Assembly: GCA_003254925.1 (NCBI GenBank)
Contig: QANZ01056593.1
Location: 39,916-103,915 of the forward strand
Length of the DNA: 64,000 nucleotides
Source: Chamaecrista fasciculata
Lineage: Eukaryota; Streptophyta; Magnoliopsida; Fabales; Fabaceae
Direction of reading: 5' to 3'
Shown here: piece by piece, positions 10,836 through 21,755 of the stretch
Layout: every line of letters begins with the position of its first letter
Numbering within the stretch: the stretch's first letter is position 1
The notes under the pieces: generated by a model
What the model was told of the DNA's origin: nothing
Database searches by the model: none
What the model saw: the letters and a program-made list of their open reading frames with translations, nothing else
Program-made: the position numbers and the translations under genes

Positions 10836-11400
10836 TTCCTGTAAGTGAGGTTTTTAAATATTCATTTTACGATGCCTTCTTGGATCGAAGAAAATATGGC
10901 TTGTGCCCATTATACTGGTGGAGAATTTTGTTATTACAACTCTATCTCGTGTTTCGATTTTATGTTATCGCCATTCCTTTTGTTTGTTTGTGGTATTAGT
11001 GCTCTATTCTTCTTTTTTATCTGATTTACATAATTTTCAAATCTTTCAGTCAACGAAAATTTAATATTAATTCTTCTTATTTTTTTTTTCAATTAACAGA
11101 ATCTTATTACGATACAAACTACAGAATTACAAGGCAAGAACACTAACCCCTTAACATTAGGTAGATACCATTTGTTACAAAAATCCTCCCAATAGAAACT
11201 AGAGGGTGAGCCAAAAGTTAGAGATGAACTGCAATCTGTAATGACTTTGCAAATTTCGAACAGAGCAGGCTTTAGCTGGAACTTAGTCTTGGACATTGAG
11301 CACAATTTAGCAATTTCTCTTGAAGATGTAAATCTTAAAGAGCTAAAGTAACAAATGAGTAACCATATTTTACTTTTGGAATATGATCACTCTCTTCATT

Positions 11401-14220
11401 CTAAGTGGCATTCCTAATTAGACTATTTAATTCTAACTCTGATTTTTCTGAATCATCCGAATTAAGTGAATGTACTGATGATTTTGTCTGGATTGAAACA
11501 TTATCTGATGGCAAATCTGCCACTGATATGAAAGGCTTAGGAGGTGTTGGTAGACATTCCACTTCACTTTCAAGCATTTCTACCACTTTCTTCATGGTGG
11601 GACGATCGGTTGGTTTCATCTGTATGCACCAGAAAGCCACAATGACCATTTTCTTCACTAGCTTATTTTCCTCGTCACTTGCATCCGTTATCTCTACCTC
11701 ATTTCCAGCAATGAATTGATGATAAACCAATGAAGGGAAATAATCTTGGCTTGGATTCTCTGCATATGTATTCTGATTCCTCCTCCTTCCTGCCATTTCC
11801 AATAACAACATACCAAAACTAAACACATCAGCTTTGTAGGAAACACCTCCAACGTTTTTGTAGTACAATTCCGGAGCCATGTATCCTATGGTTCCTCTTG
11901 CTAGAGTCAATGCCACAATGCTTTCATTCATGGGATAAAGCTTTGCAAGTCCAAAGTCTGATACCTTTGGTTTAAAATTCTCATCTAAAAGGATATTGTG
12001 AGGTTTGAGATCAAAATGTAGAATCCGCATGTCACAACCCTCATGTAGATAAGCCATCCCTTGTGCCACTCCAATGGAAATCTCAAAGATCTTGTCCAAA
12101 CTCAAGGCTAAATCTTCTTTAGAGAAAATGTGTTTGTCAAGAGATCCATTGGACATGAATTCATAGACAAGAGCACGCTTTGTCCCTTCAACACAATACC
12201 CTATAAGACGCACAACATTGACATGATGAATCCTTCCGATTGTGCCAACCTCACTCATAAAATCTTGACCATTATTAGTTTTAGACTTATTGATCAGCAT
12301 CTTCACAGCTACCAGTTGTTTACTTCGGAGTTTTCCTTTGAAAACTGATCCAAAGCCACCTTCACCAAGTTTGTCCTTGAAACCATAAGTCATGTTCTTG
12401 ATGTCCTTGTAGGAATATCTTATTGGCATTAGAGTGTTGTTATTTTGTAGAAATTCTTCAATATTATCATACATGGACTGATGCCTCTTTCTCCATTTAT
12501 GGCACAAAAGAATGATGACACATGGTGTTCCCAAAGCTACTTTTAGCGCATGAAACATTGCTACAATCTCTAATCCTGATGGGAATTCTGGTGTATATAT
12601 GTGTTTAAAGAGCATGTATGGCAATATTTGAGAAAAAAATTCAGATAACTCTGCAAAACATAGCATTAAAAATTATGAAAGTGTGGTAGTATATATATAT
12701 ATATGACATCTATATATACTTATGATCATCTAGTAGTAAAATTGCAAAAATTGTAATGTAATAGTTAACTTCCAGTTATGATCATCTGTGAAGATTAAGA
12801 ACAAAAAAGGGAAAAAAAAAAAAAAAANCGGACAATTGCAAACATTAAAAAAATAGAAGTAGATATCAAAGTTTTTAGAGATCAGATAGGAAAGAAATTT
12901 TACCTTGGACGTATCGTCGTAAAGTTTTACGCAGTCCTAAACAATTAAAAAGTGCTTTAAGGTCAGTTCACAAATATTAACAAACCAAAAAATAATTCAA
13001 TCTTACATGGCTGACATCTGAAAGTAGGGGAGAACGAACTGGATAATAACCACAAGGGGTTGTAGAAGGAGATATACTAAAATATTAGCTTTCAACTTCT
13101 CTTCTCTTCCCCTCAATAATTAATCACAATTCACAATCATACATATAGCCCAATCAAGTTTTTGAGTGGGAAAGAAATTGTGAAATGTATGTGAAGGAAG
13201 GCTTTAATTTTAAAGTATAAAGAGTAGTTTATAGGGGATAATACAAGTAATTGAGTAAAACTTAAAATTTGACAAAGTAAATAAATACATAGGGGAGGAT
13301 TTGGGAGGCTTACCGCAGGACTCTAACGTAAGGGAGTCATCATGCGCACCACAGGAATCGAAATTAGAACATCCAAACTTGGGCGAGGAAGAGCCTTTTA
13401 ATCTGTTGCAGTGAAAGGGGAGATCCAATGAGTGTTTGTTGGAGCAGTAATGATCACAAACACCTTGAAGCCATGAAATTGTGAATCCGTGGAGCAAGCT
13501 TGCGTGAATGTCAGCATACGACACATTCTTACTATCAACATGATCGTCATCATAGCTTGATGTGTAGAACTTGTCCCAATCTACCAAAACCACTAACTTC
13601 AGATGGCACCCAACTCTCACATCCTTCACATGTAGATAATTCCCAACAATTGCATAATTATATTTATAGGCTGCATCATTATCCTCATCACCAATATTTG
13701 CATAATTGCTATTGCATTCATCACCACTAGTAGTAGTAGTAGTCACATTCACATTCACATACAAAGGATCATTCACTGCTTCCCTGCATCCCATGTACAC
13801 TATTTGGACTACTAGGATGGTTTGTGATAAGGGATAATTATAGTAAATATTATAGGGATCCCTGTAATAGTCACTGAAATTACTCTTGCTCAAGAAATAA
13901 AGAGGGGTATTGGTGGAGGAGCAATTGTTAGGTTGATTATCAAGTAGTGCAACCCCTGCATCAACCAACCGGATTGTGTAGTTGTTGTAATTGATCTCTT
14001 TGACGTAATATTTGCCTGAAAACACAGACACTATTGGTACCTTGTTGTCACAATCTATCTCATATCTCTGGTCTCCACACTCTTCTGGGTCACCCTTCAC
14101 TCTGAATGGATAGCTTATGTTTCTGACATCCCCACACGAAGTGCTGCAATATTCCCTGCAAACCACAATATTACTGAAGCTTAGCAGTAGAATCACAAAC
14201 ACAAGACTATTCACTGCCAT
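11401..14220 (-). CDS. A2: intact type A LRK10-like / WAK-like receptor kinase
   Basis: Predicted plasma-membrane receptor Ser/Thr kinase of 729 aa. Exons: 14220-13314, a 33-nt exon 12936-12904 ([11 protein letters not shown]) and 12650-11401, all GT-AG and phase 1; summed length 2190 nt is divisible by three. Signal peptide about 1-21, then a GUB_WAK-type ectodomain ([27 protein letters not shown]; later [12 protein letters not shown] and a cysteine-rich end). Membrane span about 343-364. Kinase: GEGGFGSVF at about 409, VAVK lysine about 430, HFDLKPHN about 525 (HFD instead of HRD, non-RD), DFG about 545, APE about 572. An upstream in-frame ATG at 14244 would add 8 residues; the MAV start is preferred because it is conserved. 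Ligand and pathway are unknown; immune or cell-wall sensing is inferred from family. Confidence 0.88.
12904..12936 (-). other. 33-nt middle exon of A2
   Basis: Flanked by TTGTTTAG and GTAAAATT on the minus strand. It encodes a basic peptide just outside the membrane span and keeps phase 1 on both sides. Equivalent exons exist in A3 (33 nt), A4 (33 nt) and A7 (36 nt). Gene finders will easily miss it. Confidence 0.8.
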
Positions 14221-14300
14221 TGATCGAACACACAAATCAACCATGCTACCACTTCTCCACTTCTTTTAATTTCTCTCTCTTGCTTCTCTCCCCTTTATTA

Positions 14301-14370
14301 ATTGAGCCACACAACTATCAAGACTTGTACAAATATAAACCACACAACACAATTCAGTGTCCCCATTCCC
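14301..14370 (-). promoter_or_regulatory. Conserved upstream block of A2
   Basis: Lies 80-150 bases upstream of the A2 start and matches blocks at 5153, 24341 and 54018. Minus strand carries GTTTATATTTG, a possible TATA element, next to GTACAAGTCTTGATAG. Function is inferred from position and conservation. Confidence 0.4.
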
Positions 14371-15129
14371 TTCACAAATTTGATCCTCTGTATGGATTCC
14401 ACAAATTTCTAGTAATCTCTATCCCATATTACACGCAGAAAAGTCTTTCCCCCAATAGGCTCTCATTATATTTTTACTTTGGAAATTAAACAACAAGCCA
14501 TCCTATGATAATATAATATCGGCCAAAAATCAAAGATATGTTGGGAGCAACCTTGCAGCTTCCCTCACGGACCTTTAATTGTAACTGTTTGAAAGTGACT
14601 ACACTTAATACAATACTTTTCAACTAATTTTATGTTCAGTCGTTGCTAATTATTCATGTGCAAATAAGCCTGACGGTTTTAAATTAGATATAATCAGGAT
14701 ACAATCAAAGGGTTTCGAGAAGACTACTAATTAACAAGGGTGTTTGTTGGACAGTTTAGACGACTTTGAATAAAGTTTTTAATTGAATTATTCGTACCGG
14801 TTTAAACTAAAAAAATATACCTGATTACACGATGATAAAAGGAAAAATGATAGTTTTTGAATTAAATATAAACATAAATAATAAATAAAAAACTAATAAT
14901 ATATATGTTGATATTAGTTTGGTTTAGTTAATTGTATGTCTAAATTGTTAACAAAACAAAACTAACCAATTTTTAAACTAAGAAAAGTCTTACACAAATA
15001 TTATAGCAATCAGTCTCTGTCCCTTAGACGAAGAAAAGTCTTTGCCCCAATAATAGACTCTCATTATATTACTTTGGGAGCAACCTTGCAGCTTCCCTGA
15101 TGAACTTCTCAGTGTTTAAAAGTGACCTT
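14371..15129. other. Upstream region of A2, duplicated non-coding DNA
   Basis: Includes two copies of the phrase GAGCAACCTTGCAGCTTCCC (about 14548 and 15077) that also occurs upstream of A1, A4, A7 and at the relics. Otherwise AT-rich with no supported gene. Confidence 0.5.
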
Positions 15130-16235
15130 TGAACAAAATTCGTTCCTAATAATTAATCTATAATTAAGCTGCCTGTTGGTTTTAAAAAAGATTTTAAACT
15201 TGAAAATTGATAATTGGATAATTTTATTCACTATTCATACTTGATTTATACAAAGGAATAGCAAACTTTGTAACAAACCTGCCGCTTCCAACATAGAAGA
15301 TAGAACTTAAATGTTATCCAAATATATTTAATAAAGTAAAAACTTAACATAATAGCAAATTACCATAATAACCCATACACAAGCACTCTAATTCAGGGAT
15401 GATTTCTAGTTCTTGCTTCAGCCTCTGTCTCTTAAGATTGATGACAATTAAATTGTAAACCTTAAAGCATTTTTGTGGTTCTAACTTTAGAGTATGTTGT
15501 CACTACGTGCCAATTATCTTACTTCATAACAGGACAAAACACAAAAACAAAAGAAACAATGATGAAGCAAAAAATCTATCAGCAAAACCAAGTCCTTATA
15601 TATGTTTGCAGGTTTTAATTTGTTTACCCTTGTATTGTAAAGTTTGCAAACTTGTTTAACCATGAATTTGCAAGTTACTTTAACTTTAATGTTTAAGTTT
15701 AAAAAATCTCAATTTGAAACTTAAACAAAAATAAAAAGAACTGTTAATTGTAGACTCTACAAAAATTACCCCACGATTAATTACTCCATTTTGGATAAAT
15801 ATGTTACTTCTGTAAAAAATAGACCATTGCTTTCATTTATATTTTGACAAATGAATAATTCAAATTTAAAATTTAAAATTTAAAATTCAACTCAATCATG
15901 GATTAATGGAAAAAAATACCTGACAATATTTAATATTACCAGAGTAACAAAAATAACTTCATTCCAGATTTAACAGTCCATATATTTTGTGTCTTAAAAT
16001 GTCTATTTAAAATTCCAGTTGACAACTTAACTACTGTGTTATTAAAGTAAGAACTTCAAAATACACCTATTGGAAAAAAGGAGGAGGAAAAACTCAGATA
16101 TTTCTTCTAGTCTCTTCAGGTAAAGTAACTTCATTCGAGATTTACAGATGTTAACCAAATATATTGAACAATATACAACTTAATATGTCCAGAAATTAAA
16201 TTACACTAAATATTGATAAAACAACCCATAAATTG
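15130..16235. repeat. Type B 3'-flank block with orphan kinase tail, copy 2
   Basis: Leads directly into the 3' end of B0, as the matching blocks lead into B1 and B2. The orphan tail lies near 15385-15450 on the minus strand and spells the last roughly 20 codons of a type B kinase, duplicated about 0.8 kb downstream of the true end. Confidence 0.65.
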
Positions 16236-16700
16236 TCACTCTAATTCAGGAATGATTTCCAGTTCTTGCTTGAGTCTCTGAGGATTGATGGCATTGGATC
16301 TCTTAGGAGTAGCAGATGTGAAAGGGTTAGGAGGCACTGATAATAATGCAGTGCCATCTACTTCCAACATTTGAACCACAGCCTTCATACAAGGCCTATC
16401 TATTGGATGCCACTGAATGCAACACAGTCCCACAATGGCAAGTTTCTTAGGAATCTCACTCTCTTTCTCCTCCTCAAACTCAATTCTCACCTCTTCTTCC
16501 CCTTCTTCCAACAGACTGTAAATCCATTGTGGGTAGTATATTTGGTTGCTTTCTTGTGCTGTGGTATCCTCATTCTTTCTTCCACTAACAATTTCAAGCA
16601 GCAAAATACCAAAACTATAAACATCTGACTTGAAAGACACCTTCCCAAAGTTTCTAGAGAAAACCTCTTGTGCTATGTATCCTACAGTTCCTCTAGGTGC
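16236..16700 (-). pseudogene. B0: C-terminal remnant of a type B LRK10-like kinase
   Basis: Readable from RGTVGYIAQEVF to the end PELE and stop. It keeps subdomains VIII-XI ([22 protein letters not shown]) and the acidic tail, closely matching B1. The APE motif is changed to AQE. Upstream, at about 16700, it is joined to sequence that lies 5' of the B1 gene (compare about 31990-32090), so ectodomain, membrane span and two thirds of the kinase are deleted. Non-functional. Confidence 0.85.
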
Positions 16701-17630
16701 ATCCTGCTTTAGAAATAAGTGTAAACTATGAGCTAAGAAGAATCCCTGTTTAATCCATGGCTCTAAGTAAAGCAAAATCTTGCAAGATTATTTCTGAAAA
16801 ATTGGCTAGTAGTTTTGTTGGATCCCATTCTTTCATCAAAATAAGCATATGTTGGGAAGCTAAGATATAAGGTTGAATTCTAATCCGAAAGCCCAATATC
16901 CAAAGAAGGCCAACTGCCAGTAACATATGACACTGACACTATATGCAGCTGATATGCCTTTGTACATATTTTTCTTTGCAGGTTCTTTCATTGTATTCTT
17001 GAAATGATTAGGTTCTTACCACTGTTCTTCTATATGCCAATTTAGAGTAGCCACTAGCCACTACCAGGGATTCCAATCTAGCCATCAATGTCAGGAAATT
17101 ACTCACAAAAACTATGGAAACAAGAGACAAGTAGGAAATTAATGTTTTCAAGTTAGTCTGATTTTTATTGGTTCTTCCTCGTATTCCATGCCTTATAAGT
17201 GAAAGACTAGGAAGAAACTTTGTGCAGATTGCTAACCTTTAAATAACTGAAGGATAGCATTGCTCTGTTTTTTTTTCTCTTTCCACTAATGATATATACA
17301 AGAGTTTTTAAGTTATATTTAATTAAGGTACTAATTAAACAATGGTATATATACATTCATCTAATTTACAAACTAAAAATAACTTGCCAAGGGTCAATGT
17401 ACTTCATCTAAAGCATAAATTCAAGTTCATATTTGACGCCTCTAATTTCCTGAGAAAGGTCATCCCGAAAACTAGTAACAAACATTAAAAGTAGCACAAA
17501 AAACAAAGCATTGATAACTACATTTTGAGTACAAACAATGAACTATGCTTGTTGGCCTATATCATTGTACACAAAAAGTATAAAATGAGTAACTGTATTT
17601 CATAACTGAAATATGTTCACTCACTACATT
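16701..17630. other. Gene-free spacer between B0 and A3
   Basis: The part to about 16810 matches the 5' flank of B1. About 17190-17620 matches the 3' flank of A4, A5 and A7 (phrases such as GTGAAAGACTAGGAAG and TTTGTGCAGATTGC). No supported coding sequence. Confidence 0.5.
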
Positions 17631-20106
17631 CTAGGTTGCATTCATAATTAGACTATCTGTTTCTTTCTCTGATTTTTCTGAATCAAGTGAAGACACCAAT
17701 GATTTTGTATGAATTGAAACATTGTCAAATGGTAGATCTGCCGTAGATATGAAAGGTTTAGGAGGTGTTGGTAGACACTCAACTTCACTTTCAAGCATCT
17801 CCACCACTTTCTTCATGGATGGCCTATCCGTTGGATTCATCTGTATGCACCAAAATGCCACTATGATCATTTTCTTCACTACTTTCTTCTCCTCATCACT
17901 TGCATCTGTTATCTCTACCTCATTTCTGGCAGTGAACTGATGATAAACCCAAGAAGGAAAGTAAATTTGGCTTGAATTCTCGGCATATGCATTCAAATTC
18001 CTCCTTCTTCCTGCCATTTCTAACAACAACATGCCAAAACTATACACATCGACTTTATAAGAAACACCTCCTATGTTTTTGTAGTATAATTCCGGTGCCA
18101 TGTATCCTATGGTTCCTCTTGCTGCAGTCAAGGGCACAATGCTTTCATCCACAGGATAAAGCTTTGCAAGTCCGAAGTCCGATATCTTTGGTTTAAAATT
18201 CTCATCAAGAAGAATATTGTGAGGTTTGAGATCAAAATGAAGAATCCTCATATGACATCCCTCGTGTAAATAAGCAATTCCTTGAGCCACTCCAATTGAA
18301 ATCTCATAGATCTTGTCCAAACTCAAGGCTAAATGTTCTTTAGAGAAAATGTATTTGTCAAGAGATCCATTAGGCATGAATTCATAGACAAGAGCACGCT
18401 TTGTCCCTTCAACACAATACCCTATAAGACGCACAACGTTGACATGATGAATCCTTCCGATTGTGCCAACCTCACTCATAAAATCTTGACCATTATTGGT
18501 TTTAGACTTACTGATCAGCATCTTCACAGCTACAAGCTGTTTACTACGGAGTTTTCCTTTAAAAACAGCTCCAAAGCCTCCTTCACCAAGTTTGTCCTTG
18601 AAACCATGAGTCATGTTCTTGATATCCTTGTAGGAATACCTTATTGGCATTAGGGAGTTGTTACTTTGTAGAAATTCTTCAATGTTCTCATACATAGAGC
18701 GGTGCCTCGTACACCATTTATAGAACAAAAGAATGATGACACAAGGTGTTCCCAGAGCTACTTTTAGTGCATGAAGCATTGCTGGAATCATTAACCAATT
18801 CGGGTTTTGTGGTAGTGCTAACAATATATCAGATACGTCAGCAAGGCATGGATTGTATAATAAAATATAACAATCTAGTAGTAAAAAAATAGTAAAAGAA
18901 AATTCCGAAAATATTTCTACTCTTTACTCCAAAAGAATGATTTGTCAGATCATGACCAAGTAAAAATCCATGCAAGCTTCGTTTACTAAAGTTTACAATG
19001 GATTGCATTTTTAGCCAAAAGTAAAGCCAGATATATATCAAACATTAGAGATGGGGAAGAGATCTTACAAATGACATAATATCTTAATGTTCTCCAAAAT
19101 CCTGAATGATCCAAGATGAATCAAGACATCAGTGCACAAATCCAGAAAAAAAAAGAAGGAAACCATTTTAAAGTACAAGAACAAAAAGATGTAGAAGGGT
19201 TTTTAAAGGATTAGGCAGGCTTACCACATAACTTGAGCGTAGCGGATCTGGTATACAGACCACAATAACCATCGTCACATTGAAGCTGTCCAGTGGAAGA
19301 GCTTAGCAGGCACTAAGTGGGATTCAATGAATGGTTTTGGCAGTAATATTTGCAAACACCGTGAAGCCATGAAAGTGTGAATCCGTGGAGCAAGCGTGTG
19401 TGAATGTCAGAGTATGACACATACTTAAAAGTAATACTATAACTATTAACACCATCCCTGTAGTAGTTGTAGTCATGGTACTCGCTATCCCAATCTACCA
19501 AAACAATAGACCTCACATGGCACCCAACTCTCACATCCTCCGCAAGTAGATTATAGTAATGCCCCATGAATGCATAATTATACGGTGCAGATCTCTCATC
19601 CTCCACAATATTATTAATACTGCTATTGCATCCAACACTACTGCTACTAGTAGTAGTAGAAGTCACATTAACATAGAAAGGATCATTCACTGCTTCCCTG
19701 CATCTCAAATACACTACTTGGGACGGAGAATATAGAACGTTGCCTTCATAAAAACACTTGTAACTTGAATATCCGTAACTGAAATTGCGTTTGCTTAAGA
19801 AATAAAGAGGGTTGAGGGAGCAATTGCTATTGCTATGTGCCTGTGCAAAGCCAGGATCAATCAAACGTATTGTGTAGTTTTTGTAATCAATGTGTTTCAC
19901 GAAATATTTGCCTGAAAACAGAGACACTATTGGTACCTTGTTGTCACAATCTATCTCATACCTCTGGTCTCCACAGTGTTCTGGGTCACCCTTCACTCTG
20001 AATGGATAGCTTATGTTTCGGACATGGCCACAAGCAGTGCTGCAATTTTCCTCGCAAACCACAATATTGTAGAAGCTAATTAGGAGTATAATCACAAATA
20101 ACACAA
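17631..20106 (-). pseudogene. A3: type A receptor kinase with one stop codon and damaged acceptor, 5' end in gap
   Basis: Ectodomain exon runs from the gap edge (20106) to donor at 19225; the signal peptide starts inside the gap. Frame is open except TAG at 19313-19315, after CQNHSLNPT; downstream the same frame continues as CLLSSSTGQLQCDDG to the donor. A 33-nt exon follows at 19101-19069 (GFWRTLRYYVI). The usual acceptor before the kinase exon reads CTG instead of CAG; an AG 20 bases further (exon from 18817) would keep phase. The kinase (17631-18817) is fully open with [24 protein letters not shown] and APE. Either a recent pseudogene or a truncated secreted ectodomain; a sequencing error in the stop cannot be excluded next to a gap. 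Confidence 0.75.
19069..19101 (-). other. 33-nt middle exon of A3
   Basis: Between ATCATTCAG and GTAAGATC on the minus strand; encodes GFWRTLRYYVI in phase 1. It is intact although the gene has lesions on both sides. Confidence 0.7.
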
Positions 20107-20554
20107 NNNNNNNNNNNNNNNNNNNNNNNNNNNNNNNNNNNNNNNNNNNNNNNNNNNNNNNNNNNNNNNNNNNNNNNNNNNNNNNNNNNNNNNNNNNNNN
20201 NNNNNNNNNNNNNNNNNNNNNNNNNNNNNNNNNNNNNNNNNNNNNNNNNNNNNNNNNNNNNNNNNNNNNNNNNNNNNNNNNNNNNNNNNNNNNNNNNNNN
20301 NNNNNNNNNNNNNNNNNNNNNNNNNNNNNNNNNNNNNNNNNNNNNNNNNNNNNNNNNNNNNNNNNNNNNNNNNNNNNNNNNNNNNNNNNNNNNNNNNNNN
20401 NNNNNNNNNNNNNNNNNNNNNNNNNNNNNNNNNNNNNNNNNNNNNNNNNNNNNNNNNNNNNNNNNNNNNNNNNNNNNNNNNNNNNNNNNNNNNNNNNNNN
20501 NNNNNNNNNNNNNNNNNNNNNNNNNNNNNNNNNNNNNNNNNNNNNNNNNNNNNN
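20107..20554. other. Assembly gap (448 N)
   Basis: Run of N covering the start codon and promoter of A3. Apparent open frames through it are meaningless. Confidence 0.99.
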
Positions 20555-21755
20555 AGAGAACTCAACTGATTAAACTCATAGACTTGTAGAAATAAGGTAT
20601 TTCAATTTTTCACCTCAAGATGTTGTCGACTTTTCCAATTTCGCCTCAGAGTATCCATATGTATTTCTTGACCGACTCTAAATGTCGAGAAAGAAATTAC
20701 ACGCATCGAGAATCTCACGTCAGAATTTTCACGAACATTTGAAGTGCAATCTTCTGCGTCGAGGGATCAAACCAATCCATTGGTGTGGCTGAGACTGAGG
20801 TTGAAGTGTCTCTAGCTCCGGCAAGGGCACCACTGCCGACGGCGTCGCACGCCGCCGATTAATCCGCCGGAGCGAGAGGCTGAAGAAGGTGAAACCACGT
20901 TTTGACTTTTGATATGCGCGGTGAAGTTTCAAGTCTAAGCGGCAACGTTTTTAATTTTCTACTAATGTCTAAATTTTACTAAAAATATTAAAATATACAA
21001 TTAAGTCTTTAAAATAAAATAAAATATCAATTTCTAGTCCCTGAAAGATTTTTGAGCTCATAACTCAATTTCTGAAAGATTAAAATATACAATTAAGTCT
21101 TTAAAATATCAAAATAGTATATTCATTACTCTTTTATGGATTAAATTGTATACTTTTTAATTTTTTAGAAACTAAGTTGTCAGTCTGGTAATCTTTCAAG
21201 GACCAAATTGTATGTTTACTCTTAATTTAATTAAAAAAATATTTAAAACTACTATTATAATTTTTTTTAAAAAAATATCTTTCATCTCCTTATTTAAATA
21301 GAGAAAACCTAGTATTTGTATGTTAAATTTGTATGGACTTGATTCTTAAAATATCAAAATTGTTAACCATTTGGTTCCTTGAATTTGAATTAAATTTATA
21401 TTTTCTTGTTTCAAAATTTGTAATGAATTTATATTGTTTGAAATTTTGAACCATGAGACCAAATCGTAACAATTTACATACTAATTAAACAATATTATAT
21501 ACTTCCATCTTATTTTCAAATTATCAAATAATTGCCCATGGCCAATGTACTTCATCTAATTATACATTCACCTTGAAAACTTGTGACATACATATAAAAT
21601 AGCATGGAAAACAGAGCAATGATAGCTACATTAAGTCTACAAACAATGAACTTGTGCTTGTTGGTCTATTTAACAGTACACAATTCTTAAAGAGCAAATT
21701 GATCAAATGATGAGTAACCATATTTCATAATTGGAATATCATCACTCTATTCATT
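20555..21755. other. Gene-free stretch upstream of A3 / downstream of A4
   Basis: About 20740-20930 is GC-richer with a 67-codon minus-strand frame of arginine-rich composition that I do not recognise. A 34-base stretch (20737-20770) recurs exactly at 47966-47999. From 21000 to 21480 the sequence is AT-rich, with repeated phrases like AATTAAGTCTTTAAAAT. Nothing firm is coding. Confidence 0.5.

Noticed and set aside
12130-12348. Plus-strand frames over kinase N-lobes beginning MFVKRSI, also at 18333, 22485, 59890 and 49292
   Set aside because: They are the antisense of the conserved kinase sequence and repeat in every paralog because the sense strand is conserved. Only at 49292 does the frame matter, since it runs into gag-pol.
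20092-20565. Open frame across the first gap
   Set aside because: It consists of N; the same applies to frames over 37280-37924.
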